Positions 15,926 to 23,872 of a stretch of 64,000 nt of DNA are shown here, in pieces. The notes under the pieces are model-generated. The model was not told the origin of the DNA and did not search any database. It saw only the letters and a program-made list of their open reading frames with translations. The stretch spans positions 62,001 to 126,000 of the forward strand of contig NZ_BMRE01000005.1 of the NCBI RefSeq assembly GCF_014648475.1. The letters run 5' to 3'. The translations under genes and the position numbers were made by a program. Within the stretch, counting starts at the first letter, position 1. Each line of letters opens with the position of its first letter. Source of the stretch: Lentzea flava. GTDB taxonomy: Bacteria; Actinomycetota; Actinomycetes; Mycobacteriales; Pseudonocardiaceae.

Positions 15926-16585
15926 ATGCGCGTGCTGATCGTGGAGGACGAGCCCTACCTGGCCGAGGCCGTCCGGGACGGGCTGCGGCTGGAGGCGATC
16001 GCCGCCGACGTCGCGAACGACGGCGACACCGCGCTGGAGCTGCTCCACGTCAACTCCTACGACATCGCGGTGCTCGACCGCGACATCCCCGGCCCGTCCG
16101 GTGACGAGATCGCCCGGCGGATCGTCGCGGGTGGCAGCGGCATGCCGATCCTCATGCTCACGGCGGCCGACCGGATCGACGACAAGGCCTCGGGGTTCGA
16201 GCTCGGGGCCGACGACTACCTCACCAAGCCGTTCGACCTGCGCGAGCTCGTGCTGCGGCTGCGGGCCCTGGACCGCAGGCGCGCGCACGCCCGGCCGCCG
16301 GTGCGCGAGCTCGCCGGGCTGCGGCTCGACCCGTTCCGCCGCGAGGTGTTCCGCGACGGGCGTTACGTCGCGCTCACCCGCAAGCAGTTCGCCGTGCTCG
16401 AGGTCCTCGTCGCGGCGGAGGGCGGTGTGGTCAGCGCCGAGGAGCTGCTGGAACGAGCCTGGGACGAGAACGCCGACCCGTTCACCAACGCCGTCCGCAT
16501 CACCGTCTCGGCGCTGCGCAAACGACTCGGCGAACCCTGGCTCATCGCCACGGTTCCCGGTGTCGGCTACCGGATCGCCACGTGA
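15926..16585 (+). CDS. OmpR-family response regulator
   Basis: The product has 219 residues. The receiver domain (1-115) has the acidic pair in VLIVEDEPYLAEAV, the phospho-acceptor aspartate in AVLDRDIPGPSG (about residue 51), LMLTAADR and the conserved lysine in DYLTKPFDL. The DNA-binding winged helix (about 125-219) contains LTRKQFAVLEVLVA, NAVRITVSALRKRLG and TVPGVGYRI. The start is taken at the ATG directly before the first beta strand. The 3' end overlaps the histidine kinase start by 4 bases (GTGA), so the pair forms one two-component system. Its target genes are unknown. Confidence 0.95.
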   Translation: MRVLIVEDEPYLAEAVRDGLRLEAIAADVANDGDTALELLHVNSYDIAVLDRDIPGPSGDEIARRIVAGGSGMPILMLTAADRIDDKASGFELGADDYLTKPFDLRELVLRLRALDRRRAHARPPVRELAGLRLDPFRREVFRDGRYVALTRKQFAVLEVLVAAEGGVVSAEELLERAWDENADPFTNAVRITVSALRKRLGEPWLIATVPGVGYRIAT

Positions 16586-17688
16586 CCAGGCAACCGGGGC
16601 TCAGCGCACGCCTGAAGCTCACGCTGAGCTACGCCGCGCTCGTCCTCGTCACCGGCGCGGTCCTGCTGGCGGTGGTGTGGATGTACCTGCTGCGCTACGT
16701 CCCGAACGTCGAACAGGGCCTGCTCTACACCTCGCCCAACCGGTACCTGCTCTCCCGCATCTTCGGACGCGCCGCGGCGATCGCGCTGGCCGTCCTGCTG
16801 GTGTCCGGCCTCGCCGGCGGGTGGATCCTGGCCGGCCGGATGCTCGCCCCGCTGCACCGGATCACCGACGCGGCACGGAAGTCCTCCACCGGGTCGTTGT
16901 CCCACCGGGTCCGGCTGCCGGGCCGCCAGGACGAGTTCCGCGAGCTGGCCGACGCGTTCGACGCCATGCTCGACCAGCTCGAGTCGCACTTCGCCGAACA
17001 GCAGCGCTTCGCCGCGAACGCCTCGCACGAGCTGCGCACCCCGCTGGCGATCACGCGGTCGCTGCTCGACGTCGCCCGCAAGGACCCGGCGCACGACCAC
17101 GCCGAACTCGTCGAGCGCCTCCACACCGTGAACACGCGGGCGATCGACCTCACCGAGGCCCTGTTGCTGCTCAGCCGCAGCGACCGCGGGGCCTTCACGC
17201 GCGAGCCCGTGGATCTCTCGCTCGTCGCGGAGGAGGCCGTCGAAACGCTGCTGCCTCTCGCCGAACAGCGCGAGATCACGCTCGACGTCACCGGTGATGC
17301 CGCGAAGACCGCCGGTTCCGAGGCTCTGCTGCTGCGGATGGTGACGAACCTCGTCCAGAACGCCATCGTCCACAACCTCCCGGCCGGCACCGTCACCGTT
17401 CACACCGAATCGTGGCGCGACACGGCCGTGCTACGAGTCGAGAACACGGGTCCTCAACTTCCGGCGGAGCTGGTGCCGACGCTCGTCGAACCGTTTCGCC
17501 GCGGTGCGGACCGCGTCCGCACCGACGGGCACGCCGGTGCCGGGCTGGGGCTCGCCATCGTGCACAGCGTCGTGCGGGCCCACGGTGGAACGCTGCACCT
17601 CACGCCGCGCCTCGCGGGCGGTCTCGTCGCAACGGTCCGGCTGCCCGTCACGCCTCAGAATCCGCAGCCCTCCGGTGACCACGTCTGA
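16582..17688 (+). CDS. Sensor histidine kinase
   Basis: The product has 368 residues. Two membrane helices (about 17-38 and 61-82) enclose a short extracellular loop of about 25 residues. A HAMP region follows, then HisKA with the phospho-acceptor histidine in ASHELRTPLAITRSLLDVA (about residue 152) and an HATPase_c domain with the N box (RMVTNLVQNAIVHN), G1 (LRVENTGPQL) and G2 (GAGLGLAIVHSVVRAHGG). The very small sensor loop suggests that it senses the membrane or an interacting protein. It is translationally coupled to the upstream response regulator. The last 34 bases overlap the convergent Ser/Thr kinase gene. Confidence 0.94.
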   Translation: MTRQPGLSARLKLTLSYAALVLVTGAVLLAVVWMYLLRYVPNVEQGLLYTSPNRYLLSRIFGRAAAIALAVLLVSGLAGGWILAGRMLAPLHRITDAARKSSTGSLSHRVRLPGRQDEFRELADAFDAMLDQLESHFAEQQRFAANASHELRTPLAITRSLLDVARKDPAHDHAELVERLHTVNTRAIDLTEALLLLSRSDRGAFTREPVDLSLVAEEAVETLLPLAEQREITLDVTGDAAKTAGSEALLLRMVTNLVQNAIVHNLPAGTVTVHTESWRDTAVLRVENTGPQLPAELVPTLVEPFRRGADRVRTDGHAGAGLGLAIVHSVVRAHGGTLHLTPRLAGGLVATVRLPVTPQNPQPSGDHV

Positions 17689-18839
17689 TCACTCGCGTTG
17701 CTGCCGTCGGCGCGCAACACCCTGACCTGCACGCACAGCGCGCCGGGGGCGTAGAGCTCGACCGACGGCGTCTCGACCGTGCCCGTCTTCAGTTCGTCGT
17801 TGGTGCGCCAGGCGAACGTGTCCCCCGCCAGCGGCGACGGGTAGGTCCACGAGAAGCGGAGGGTCTCGCGGTTCACGCGGGTGACGGTGACGGTCACGCC
17901 GGCCGACGGCCCGTTGCCCACCGCGCTCTGCGGCTGCACCTCCTGGGGCTGCTGCGGCAGGGAGTCGTCCTTCAGGAACAACATCCCGCTGGTGCCGAGC
18001 ACTCCGGCGGCGACAGCGGCGGCACTGGCGTACACCGGCCAGCGTCGCTTCCGGCGCGGACCCGGCTCAGCCGGGAGCACCACGGCGTCCACAGTGGACC
18101 CGGTCGGCGAGGTCTCGTGGTAGATCTCCCGCAGCCGCAGTGCAAAGGCCTCCGCGGACACCGGACGCGCGGCGGGATCGGCCGCCATCGCCTGGTGCAG
18201 CAGGACTTCCAGCGACTGCGGAGCCCGGCCGGTCGACGGCGGACGGCCGTGCAGGACGCGTTGCTCCACAGCGGCGTGCGAGTTGTTGCCCCGAGGCAGC
18301 ACGAACGGCGAGTGCCCGACGAGCAGGTGCCACAGCGTCGCCCCGAGCGAGAAGACGTCCGCCCGCACGCCGTGGAGGCCGCTGGTGATCACCTCGGGCG
18401 CCGTCCACGGCAGCCGGTCGCGGCCGAGCACGCCGAAGTCGGTGAGACAGGCGTTGCCGTGCTCGTCGAGCAGGACGTTGGCGGGCTTGACGTCGCGGTG
18501 CACCACACCGACCCGGTGCGCGGCGTGCAGCGCGTCCGCGACCTGCACGCCGATGTCGAGCACGCGCTCGAACGGCAACGGCGCCAGCGCGCCGACGTCA
18601 CCGTTCGAGTAGTGCTTCATCACCAGGTACAGCAGGCCGGCGCGAGTCCGGCCGGCGCGGTGCACCGAGACGATGCCGGGGTGCCCCAGTCCCAGCACCG
18701 TCCTCATCTCCGCGGCACGCGGCGGGTCGACGAGCAGCTTGACCGCGACCTCGCCGTCCGCACCGCGGTACAGGTGGACGTTCTTGCCGAGCGGCCGGGC
18801 GTACCGGAATCCGGGGATCTCCGGTAACTCCTCTGTCAT
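17655..18839 (-). CDS. Membrane-anchored Ser/Thr protein kinase (PknB-like) with extracellular domain
   Basis: The product has 394 residues. The kinase domain (about 1-250) has the ATP-binding lysine in EVAVKLLVDP, the catalytic loop HRDVKPANVLL, DFG in LTDFGVLG, and an APE-like WTAPEVI. A single membrane helix follows (about 272-294, VYASAAAVAAGVLGTSGMLF), then an extracellular domain of about 90 residues with a fibronectin type III-like feel (ETLRFSWTYPSPL, ALCVQVRVLRADGSN) and two cysteines. The start codon has GAGGTGA upstream. This is a full-length receptor kinase of the actinobacterial Pkn type; the ligand and substrates are unknown. The gene converges with the histidine kinase. Confidence 0.93.
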   Translation of the reverse strand: MTEELPEIPGFRYARPLGKNVHLYRGADGEVAVKLLVDPPRAAEMRTVLGLGHPGIVSVHRAGRTRAGLLYLVMKHYSNGDVGALAPLPFERVLDIGVQVADALHAAHRVGVVHRDVKPANVLLDEHGNACLTDFGVLGRDRLPWTAPEVITSGLHGVRADVFSLGATLWHLLVGHSPFVLPRGNNSHAAVEQRVLHGRPPSTGRAPQSLEVLLHQAMAADPAARPVSAEAFALRLREIYHETSPTGSTVDAVVLPAEPGPRRKRRWPVYASAAAVAAGVLGTSGMLFLKDDSLPQQPQEVQPQSAVGNGPSAGVTVTVTRVNRETLRFSWTYPSPLAGDTFAWRTNDELKTGTVETPSVELYAPGALCVQVRVLRADGSNASDQTWSPEGCGF

Positions 18840-19039
18840 TCGTCACCTCGTTGCCGACTACTGCGGTCCGGTGGCCCCGCCCACCTCCGGTGACTGAGTA
18901 ATCCACCCCGGCTCGACTGTCAACGGTCAACCACCAGTTGAGACGACAGTTGGCACTAATCGGGCAGCACGAGCTGGTTCTCGCGGCCCAAGGCGGTGCT
19001 GACTCGCACGTCGTGGACAGCGGCTGACTGTAGTGCGGG

Positions 19040-19052
19040 TAGCGTTCAGGCC
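19040..19052 (+). promoter_or_regulatory. Leaderless promoter of the TetR gene
   Basis: TAGCGT (19040-19045) lies seven bases before the GTG at 19053. A TGGACA at 19014-19019 could be a poor -35, with long spacing. Confidence 0.4.
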
Positions 19053-19658
19053 GTGGAACCCGTTGCGCTGCCGTGGGGCCGACCACGTGAAGAGCGGGCC
19101 GACGCCGCACGCAACCGCGCCCACCTGATCGACGTCGCTCGCCGGATGGTGGCGGAGCTGGGCGCCGACAAGGTCACCATGGACGGCCTCGCCGAGCAGG
19201 CAGGGCTGGGCAAGGGCACGGTGTTCCGCCGTTTCGGCACCCGTGCGGGCATCTTCCACGCGCTGCTCGACGAGGAGGAGAGGCACTTCCAGCAACGGGT
19301 GCTGAGCGGGCCGCCGCCGCTGGGTCCGGGTGCGCCGCCGGTCGAGCGGCTGATCGCGTTCGGCCGGGCACGCCTGGAGTTCCTCGTGGAGCACATGGTG
19401 CTGGCCCGTGCCTCGCTCGATCCCGGCCAGCCGGTTCCCGTCAGCGAGAGCCCGTCGCTGTTCCACGTGCAGATGCTGCTCAACGAGGCGTGCCCGGCCG
19501 AAGCCGCGAGCGGTGCGCTGGCGGTGCAGCTGGTCGCCGCGCTGGAAGGGCCGATCCTGCTGTACCTGCGGGGCGAGGGAACCCCGGAGGTGGACGGCCT
19601 GATCGCGAGCTGGCAGGTCCTGGCCGAACGGGTGTGCGGCGTCAGCTCAGCGCGCTGA
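19053..19658 (+). CDS. TetR-family transcriptional regulator
   Basis: The product has 201 residues. The N-terminal helix-turn-helix runs from about 15 to 62 (RNRAHLIDVARRMVAELG, VTMDGLAEQAGLGKGTVFRR, FGTRAGIFHALLDEEE). The C-terminal ligand-binding part ends in a helix typical of the SCO1712/KstR2-like AcrR group. The GTG at 19053 is preferred to an upstream in-frame ATG, because the conserved region begins shortly after it and a TAGCGT box lies 7 bases before it. The target is unknown. The 3' end overlaps the convergent threonine aldolase gene by 17 bases. Confidence 0.88.
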   Translation: MEPVALPWGRPREERADAARNRAHLIDVARRMVAELGADKVTMDGLAEQAGLGKGTVFRRFGTRAGIFHALLDEEERHFQQRVLSGPPPLGPGAPPVERLIAFGRARLEFLVEHMVLARASLDPGQPVPVSESPSLFHVQMLLNEACPAEAASGALAVQLVAALEGPILLYLRGEGTPEVDGLIASWQVLAERVCGVSSAR

Positions 19659-20682
19659 TGGCGGTGAGCAGACCGTCGACGTCCTCTGGTGCGGTCGCGA
19701 ACGACGTGACGAGGCGGGCGACTCCCGGCTCCCACCGGTCGTGGTAGAAGGCGTAGCCCTGAGCCAGCAGGCCGTCGGTGACGTGGTGGGGCAGGCGGCA
19801 GAAGATGATGTTCGCATCGGCCGCGGCGACGAGCTCGACGCCGGGAATCGCCTTGAGCCCGTTCTGGAGTCGCGCGGCCATCGCGTTGGCGTGCCTGGCG
19901 TTGCGCAGCCACAGCTCGTCGGTCAGGTAGGCGTCGAGCTGGGCTGCCTGGAAGCGCATCTTGGACGTGAGCTGGCCGGCGCGCTTGGCGCGGAACATGA
20001 GCTCCGGCGTGAGCGAGCGGTCGAACACGACGATGGCGTCCGCGGTCATCGTGCCGTTCTTGGTGGCACCGAAGGAAAGCAGGTCGACGCCCGCCCGCCA
20101 GCTCATCTCGGCGGGAGTGCAGCCGAGGGCCGCGACCGCGCCGGCGAACCGCGCGCCGTCCATGTGCAGGCGCAGTCCCGCCTCCTCGGTGATCTCGCCG
20201 AGGACGCGGATCTCGTCGAGGCTGAGCACTCCGCCGGTTTCCGTGGCCTGGCTGATGCTCACGACCGACGGCTCGACGCTGTGCACGTCGCCTTTCTTGT
20301 GCCGCACGGCGGCTCGCAGCGCGTCCGGGTCGATCTTGGCGTCGTCGCCGGGCAGCGGGATCAGCTTCGCACCGGCGGTGAAGAACTCGGGCGCTCCGCA
20401 CTCGTCGTTGTTGACGTGGCTCTCGCGGTGGCACAGCACGCTGCCCCACGGCGGGGTCAGCGCCGCGAGGCAGAGCGAGTTGGCGGCGGAACCGGTCGAC
20501 GTGAACAGCACGTCCACGTCGCGTTCGAACATCTCGCACAGTCGTCGGCGGACCTCGGCGCTGATGGTGTCGTTGCCGTACGCCGCGGCAGGTCCGGACG
20601 AGGCGCGAGCGACGGCGTCGAGGATCTCCGGAGTGGTCCCGGCGGAGTTGTCACTGGCGAAAGCGTGCGCGTAGGCGGTCAC
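19642..20682 (-). CDS. Low-specificity L-threonine aldolase (PLP-dependent beta-eliminating lyase)
   Basis: The product has 346 residues. It fits the fold-type I threonine aldolase family: FASDNSAGTTPEILDAV, AYGNDTISAEV, FTSTGSAANSLCLAAL (phosphate-binding region), RLHMDGARFAGA (cofactor-binding aspartate) and the Schiff-base lysine in LSFGATKNGTMTADA. The enzyme cleaves L-threonine or L-allo-threonine to glycine and acetaldehyde. The GTG start has AAGGG upstream. It is the last gene of an operon with an XRE-cupin regulator (13 bases upstream) and an AlaX-type editing protein. The arrangement suggests coordinated handling of threonine, serine or glycine pools. Confidence 0.9.
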   Translation of the reverse strand: MTAYAHAFASDNSAGTTPEILDAVARASSGPAAAYGNDTISAEVRRRLCEMFERDVDVLFTSTGSAANSLCLAALTPPWGSVLCHRESHVNNDECGAPEFFTAGAKLIPLPGDDAKIDPDALRAAVRHKKGDVHSVEPSVVSISQATETGGVLSLDEIRVLGEITEEAGLRLHMDGARFAGAVAALGCTPAEMSWRAGVDLLSFGATKNGTMTADAIVVFDRSLTPELMFRAKRAGQLTSKMRFQAAQLDAYLTDELWLRNARHANAMAARLQNGLKAIPGVELVAAADANIIFCRLPHHVTDGLLAQGYAFYHDRWEPGVARLVTSFATAPEDVDGLLTAISALS

Positions 20683-20695
20683 GTGAGAAGACCCT

Positions 20696-21256
20696 TCAGC
20701 TGACGATGGGCGAGGCGATGACGACGGTGACGTCCGCCGGTTCGGTTCCGGTGTGGTAGAGGTGGGGCGCGTCTCCGGCGAACGCGAGCAGGTCGCCGGG
20801 CGCCAGCTCGCGCGGGTTCTCCGACGGACCCGCGGTCAGCTGGCCGGAGACGACCAGCAGGTGCTCGACGGTGCCGGTCGCGTGCGGGATGCCGTGCATC
20901 TCGGTGTCCTTCGGCATCCGCAGTCGCCAGATCTCCAGGCTGTTGCCGCTGCTGATCCGGCGCAGCAGCTCCCGGCCGACCTCTCCCTCGGCGAGCTCGG
21001 TGCCGGGCACGAACACCGGGCCGGGATCGGTGTCGCGGGTGAGCAGGTCGGTCAGCGGGATCCGCAGCGCGATGGCGAGCGCGTCGAGCGTCTCCACCGT
21101 CGGGTTCCCCAGCCCGGCCTCCAGTTTGGACAGCGTCGCCTTGCTCAGGCCCGCCCGGCGCGCCAGCTCGGAGCCGGTCATGCCGCGCTGCTCCCGGCGG
21201 CGGCGGATCTGCGCGCCCACGGACGCGGCGGTGCTGCTCGCCGGCCGCCCGGCCAT
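20696..21256 (-). CDS. XRE-family regulator with C-terminal cupin domain
   Basis: The product has 186 residues. The helix-turn-helix spans about 13-67 (GAQIRRRREQRGMTGSELAR, AGLSKATLSKLEAG, PTVETLDALAIAL). The C-terminal cupin (about 105-182) includes GIPHATGTVEHLLVVSGQL and LAPGDLLAFAGDAPHLYHTG. Cupin-XRE regulators typically sense a small metabolite and act on adjacent genes. Its ATG overlaps the stop of the AlaX-like gene (TGATG) and its stop lies 13 bases before threonine aldolase, so all three are probably one transcript. Confidence 0.9.
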   Translation of the reverse strand: MAGRPASSTAASVGAQIRRRREQRGMTGSELARRAGLSKATLSKLEAGLGNPTVETLDALAIALRIPLTDLLTRDTDPGPVFVPGTELAEGEVGRELLRRISSGNSLEIWRLRMPKDTEMHGIPHATGTVEHLLVVSGQLTAGPSENPRELAPGDLLAFAGDAPHLYHTGTEPADVTVVIASPIVS

Positions 21257-21927
21257 CACCGCGTCCCGTGCGCGGCGGAGTACGACACCCGGACGCGTCC
21301 CTTCTTGACCTTCACCGTCGGCACCACGAGATCGGTGAGGTCGCCCAGGCTGCGGACGTGCGTTCCACCGCACGGCGCCGCGTGCAGGGCACCCAGGCAC
21401 ACCACCCGCCGCCCCTGCTCGTTCGTCTCCGCGGTCACCGGCAGGTCCTCGTCGACGGCCGCCGCGACCACCTTGCGCAGCTCGGCCGTCACCTCCTCGC
21501 GGCCGCCGGGATCCGCCAGCCGGGGGTCGGCGCGCGGATCGGTGAACTCGACGCGCGCCTGACCGGGGAAGTGGTTGCTCCCGGCCAGCTCCCACCCGAA
21601 CGAGCGGCCCGCCGCCTCGACCAGGTGCCCTGCGGTGTGCAGGGCGGCGTGCGCGAGCCGGAGCCGCAGGTCGATCCTGGCCCGCACCCGCTGCCCCACG
21701 GCCAGCTCCGGCCCCTCGGTCACCACCAGTCCCGACTGCTCGTCCTTGACGGGCACGACCTCGACGTCGTCCAGCCAGCCCCGGTCGGCGGGCTGACCAC
21801 CGCCCTGCGGGTGGAACAGGCAGTGCTCGACGGCGGCCCACGGCCGTCCGTCGCGCTGTCCCACCGCGATCACCCGAGTGTCGGCCTCGTCCGCGTAGGT
21901 GTCGTCGAGGTACGCCCTGACCTGCAT
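21256..21927 (-). CDS. AlaX-type alanyl-tRNA editing protein
   Basis: The product has 223 residues. It corresponds to the editing half of alanyl-tRNA synthetase: an N-terminal barrel (FHPQGGGQPADRGW) and the zinc-binding second part with LHTAGHLVEAAGRS (H-x3-H) and AAPCGGTHVRSLGDL (C-x3-H). AlaX enzymes hydrolyse Ser-tRNA-Ala or Gly-tRNA-Ala in trans. The ATG at 21927 has GGAG six bases upstream; an in-frame TTG four codons earlier is less likely. A TATAGT box lies about 30 bases upstream. It leads an operon with an XRE-cupin regulator and threonine aldolase, whose product glycine is one of the amino acids mischarged on tRNA-Ala. Confidence 0.9.
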   Translation of the reverse strand: MQVRAYLDDTYADEADTRVIAVGQRDGRPWAAVEHCLFHPQGGGQPADRGWLDDVEVVPVKDEQSGLVVTEGPELAVGQRVRARIDLRLRLAHAALHTAGHLVEAAGRSFGWELAGSNHFPGQARVEFTDPRADPRLADPGGREEVTAELRKVVAAAVDEDLPVTAETNEQGRRVVCLGALHAAPCGGTHVRSLGDLTDLVVPTVKVKKGRVRVSYSAAHGTR

Positions 21928-21958
21928 CGGCTGCTCCAACCGTTGAACGTTACGTTTA

Positions 21959-22585
21959 CTATAACGAACGCTGGAGCTGACGGTCGTGAATTCGGCGCCA
22001 CACGAGCAACGAGACGATGGCGCCGCACAGGCACAGGAACATGTCCCACTGGGTGTCCCACTGATCGCCTTGGGTCCCGAGGAAGTCGTCGGCCCCGCTG
22101 CCCAGGATCAGCGCGCTGAACCACTCGACGAACTCGAAACACGCGCTGATCGCGAGACACACGCTGGCGGTGAGGAAGCCGACCCAGCCGCCCGGCCGCA
22201 GCGGAGTGCGCCGCAGCAGCACCTCGCGGACGGCCACGGCCGGAACGAAGCCCTGGATGAAGTGCGCGAAGCGGTCGTAGTTGTTGCGCTGGGTGCCGAG
22301 CAGCTCCTGCGCCCACTCCCCCAGCGGTGTCTCCGCGTAGGTGTACTGCCCGCCGTAGCAGAGCACCAGCGCGTGCAGCACCAACAGCCAGGTCAGCAGT
22401 CTGGTCAACGGGAACCGCTTGTGCAGCGCGACCACCAGCGGCAGGCCGATCAGCACCCACACGACTTCGAGCACCCACGTGCCGAGCGATCTCGCCTGCA
22501 CACCGGTCGCCACGAGCGCGGCGAGCACGACGCCCGCCAGCACCCAGCCGTCGGTCCGGCCCACCCCGCGCACTTCGTGCTCCAT
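21959..22585 (-). CDS. DUF2238 / YjdF-like membrane protein
   Basis: The product has 208 residues with six hydrophobic helices. The family signature is evident: YGGQYTYAETPLGEWAQELL, RNNYDRFAHFIQGFVPA, ACFEFVEWFSALILG and FLGTQGDQWDTQWDMFLCLCGA. YjdF proteins are common, but their biochemical role is not established. The ATG follows a TAGGTT box by 8 bases, compatible with a leaderless or very short leader. The stop lies 32 bases before the AlaX start on the same strand. Confidence 0.88.
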   Translation of the reverse strand: MEHEVRGVGRTDGWVLAGVVLAALVATGVQARSLGTWVLEVVWVLIGLPLVVALHKRFPLTRLLTWLLVLHALVLCYGGQYTYAETPLGEWAQELLGTQRNNYDRFAHFIQGFVPAVAVREVLLRRTPLRPGGWVGFLTASVCLAISACFEFVEWFSALILGSGADDFLGTQGDQWDTQWDMFLCLCGAIVSLLVWRRIHDRQLQRSL

Positions 22586-22636
22586 GACCGATGAACCTAC
22601 GGGGAACCGGCTGGCCAGCCGGTTCGGACACCTCGT

Positions 22637-23872
22637 CTACCTGACGGCGATCGGCCTGACGGTGTTCTTCAGGTCCGTCGAGCGGATCCGCAGGGCACCG
22701 GTGAGGGCTACCGCGATCACGACCAGCGTGACCAGCGCGAACGCCGGGTAGACCCACCCGACCGCGGACAGCCAGCCGGGCCGGCTGATCGTCCAGATCG
22801 TCGGCTGCCGGTGCAGCTGGAACGCGATCACGTCCCAGAACATGACGGGAACCCACAGCACCAGCAGCGTGGTGCGAGCCCAGGGCGCGATCCGGTGGTG
22901 CACCAGCCAGATCAGCAGCGGAGCGACCCACACCCAGTGGTGGTCCCACGAGATCGGCGAGAGCAGCAGCCCGAGGAACTGCACGGTCACCACGCCGATC
23001 AGCGCGTCACCCGCCCGCACGGCCGCCCGCAGCGCGAACCCGGTCACGATCACCGCGATCACAGCGGCGATCAGCCAGGGCCACGACATGCCCACGTCGT
23101 AGCCGAACGTCCGCGACAACGCCCCGCGCAGCGACTGGTTGTGCGCGGTGGCGATCGGCCCCACCCGGTCGGGGTCGCCGAACAGCACGAACCAGTACTG
23201 CCTGGCCTGGTTGAAGTCCACGAGGAAGCCGAGGCCGACGCTCGCCGCGAACGCGACGATCGACCACAGCGCGGCCGCCCACCGGCGGGTGGCGAGGAAG
23301 TACAGGCCGGAGATCGCCGGCACGAGCTTCACCCCGGCAGTCAGGCCGATGCCGGCGCCCGCGACCCGCTGGTCCCGCGCCACCATCGCGGCCAGCACGA
23401 CCGCCGCCAGCACCAGGTTGATCTGGCCGAACTCGAAGGTGTGGAAGACCGGCATCATCCACAGCAGCACCGCGGTCCACAGGATCGCCCGCTGCCGCCA
23501 CAACCGGGCGTCGGTCGTCCAGCCCTCCCCCGCGACCAGCCGCAGCGTCACGCGCACGATCCAGTACAGGCACAGCACCGACAGCAGGCGGAAGCTCCAC
23601 TGGGCGAGGCCCCAGAACATCCACGTCATCGGCAGGAACACCAGCGCGCCGAACGGCGGGTAGGTGAACGGCAGCGGGAAGTCCGGCGGCGAGTGCGGCG
23701 ACGTCACCTGGTACAGGTCGCCGTCGAGCACGTGCGGGGCGAGCGACCAGTACACGTACAGGTCGATCGACTCGTTGCCGAACCCGGTGACGATGACCCA
23801 CGTGCGGACCACCGCGGAGATCACCAGCAGCCAGGGGGCGACGGGGAGCAGCCGCTGTTCCAGTTGCCTCAC
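22637..23872 (-). CDS. GT87-family polyprenol-phosphate-mannose-dependent mannosyltransferase (DUF2029), copy 2
   Basis: The product has 411 residues and about ten membrane helices. The GT-C family features are ESIDLYVYWSLAPHV (the catalytic aspartate region in the first loop), FPLPFTYPPFGALVF, FEFGQINLVLAA, GVKLVPAISGLYFL, NQSLRGALSRTFGYD and SPISWDHHWVWVAPL. Such enzymes add mannose from polyprenyl-phosphate-mannose to lipomannan, arabinomannan or related glycans outside the membrane. GTG 23872 overlaps the preceding gene's stop by 4 bases (GTGA). It is clearly a tandem paralogue of the next gene upstream. Confidence 0.88.
   Translation of the reverse strand: MRQLEQRLLPVAPWLLVISAVVRTWVIVTGFGNESIDLYVYWSLAPHVLDGDLYQVTSPHSPPDFPLPFTYPPFGALVFLPMTWMFWGLAQWSFRLLSVLCLYWIVRVTLRLVAGEGWTTDARLWRQRAILWTAVLLWMMPVFHTFEFGQINLVLAAVVLAAMVARDQRVAGAGIGLTAGVKLVPAISGLYFLATRRWAAALWSIVAFAASVGLGFLVDFNQARQYWFVLFGDPDRVGPIATAHNQSLRGALSRTFGYDVGMSWPWLIAAVIAVIVTGFALRAAVRAGDALIGVVTVQFLGLLLSPISWDHHWVWVAPLLIWLVHHRIAPWARTTLLVLWVPVMFWDVIAFQLHRQPTIWTISRPGWLSAVGWVYPAFALVTLVVIAVALTGALRIRSTDLKNTVRPIAVR

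Noticed and set aside
18930..18945. TCAACCACCAGTTGA as a TetR operator before the gene at 19053
   Set aside because: Five-base arms more than 100 bases upstream are too weak to call without relatives for comparison.
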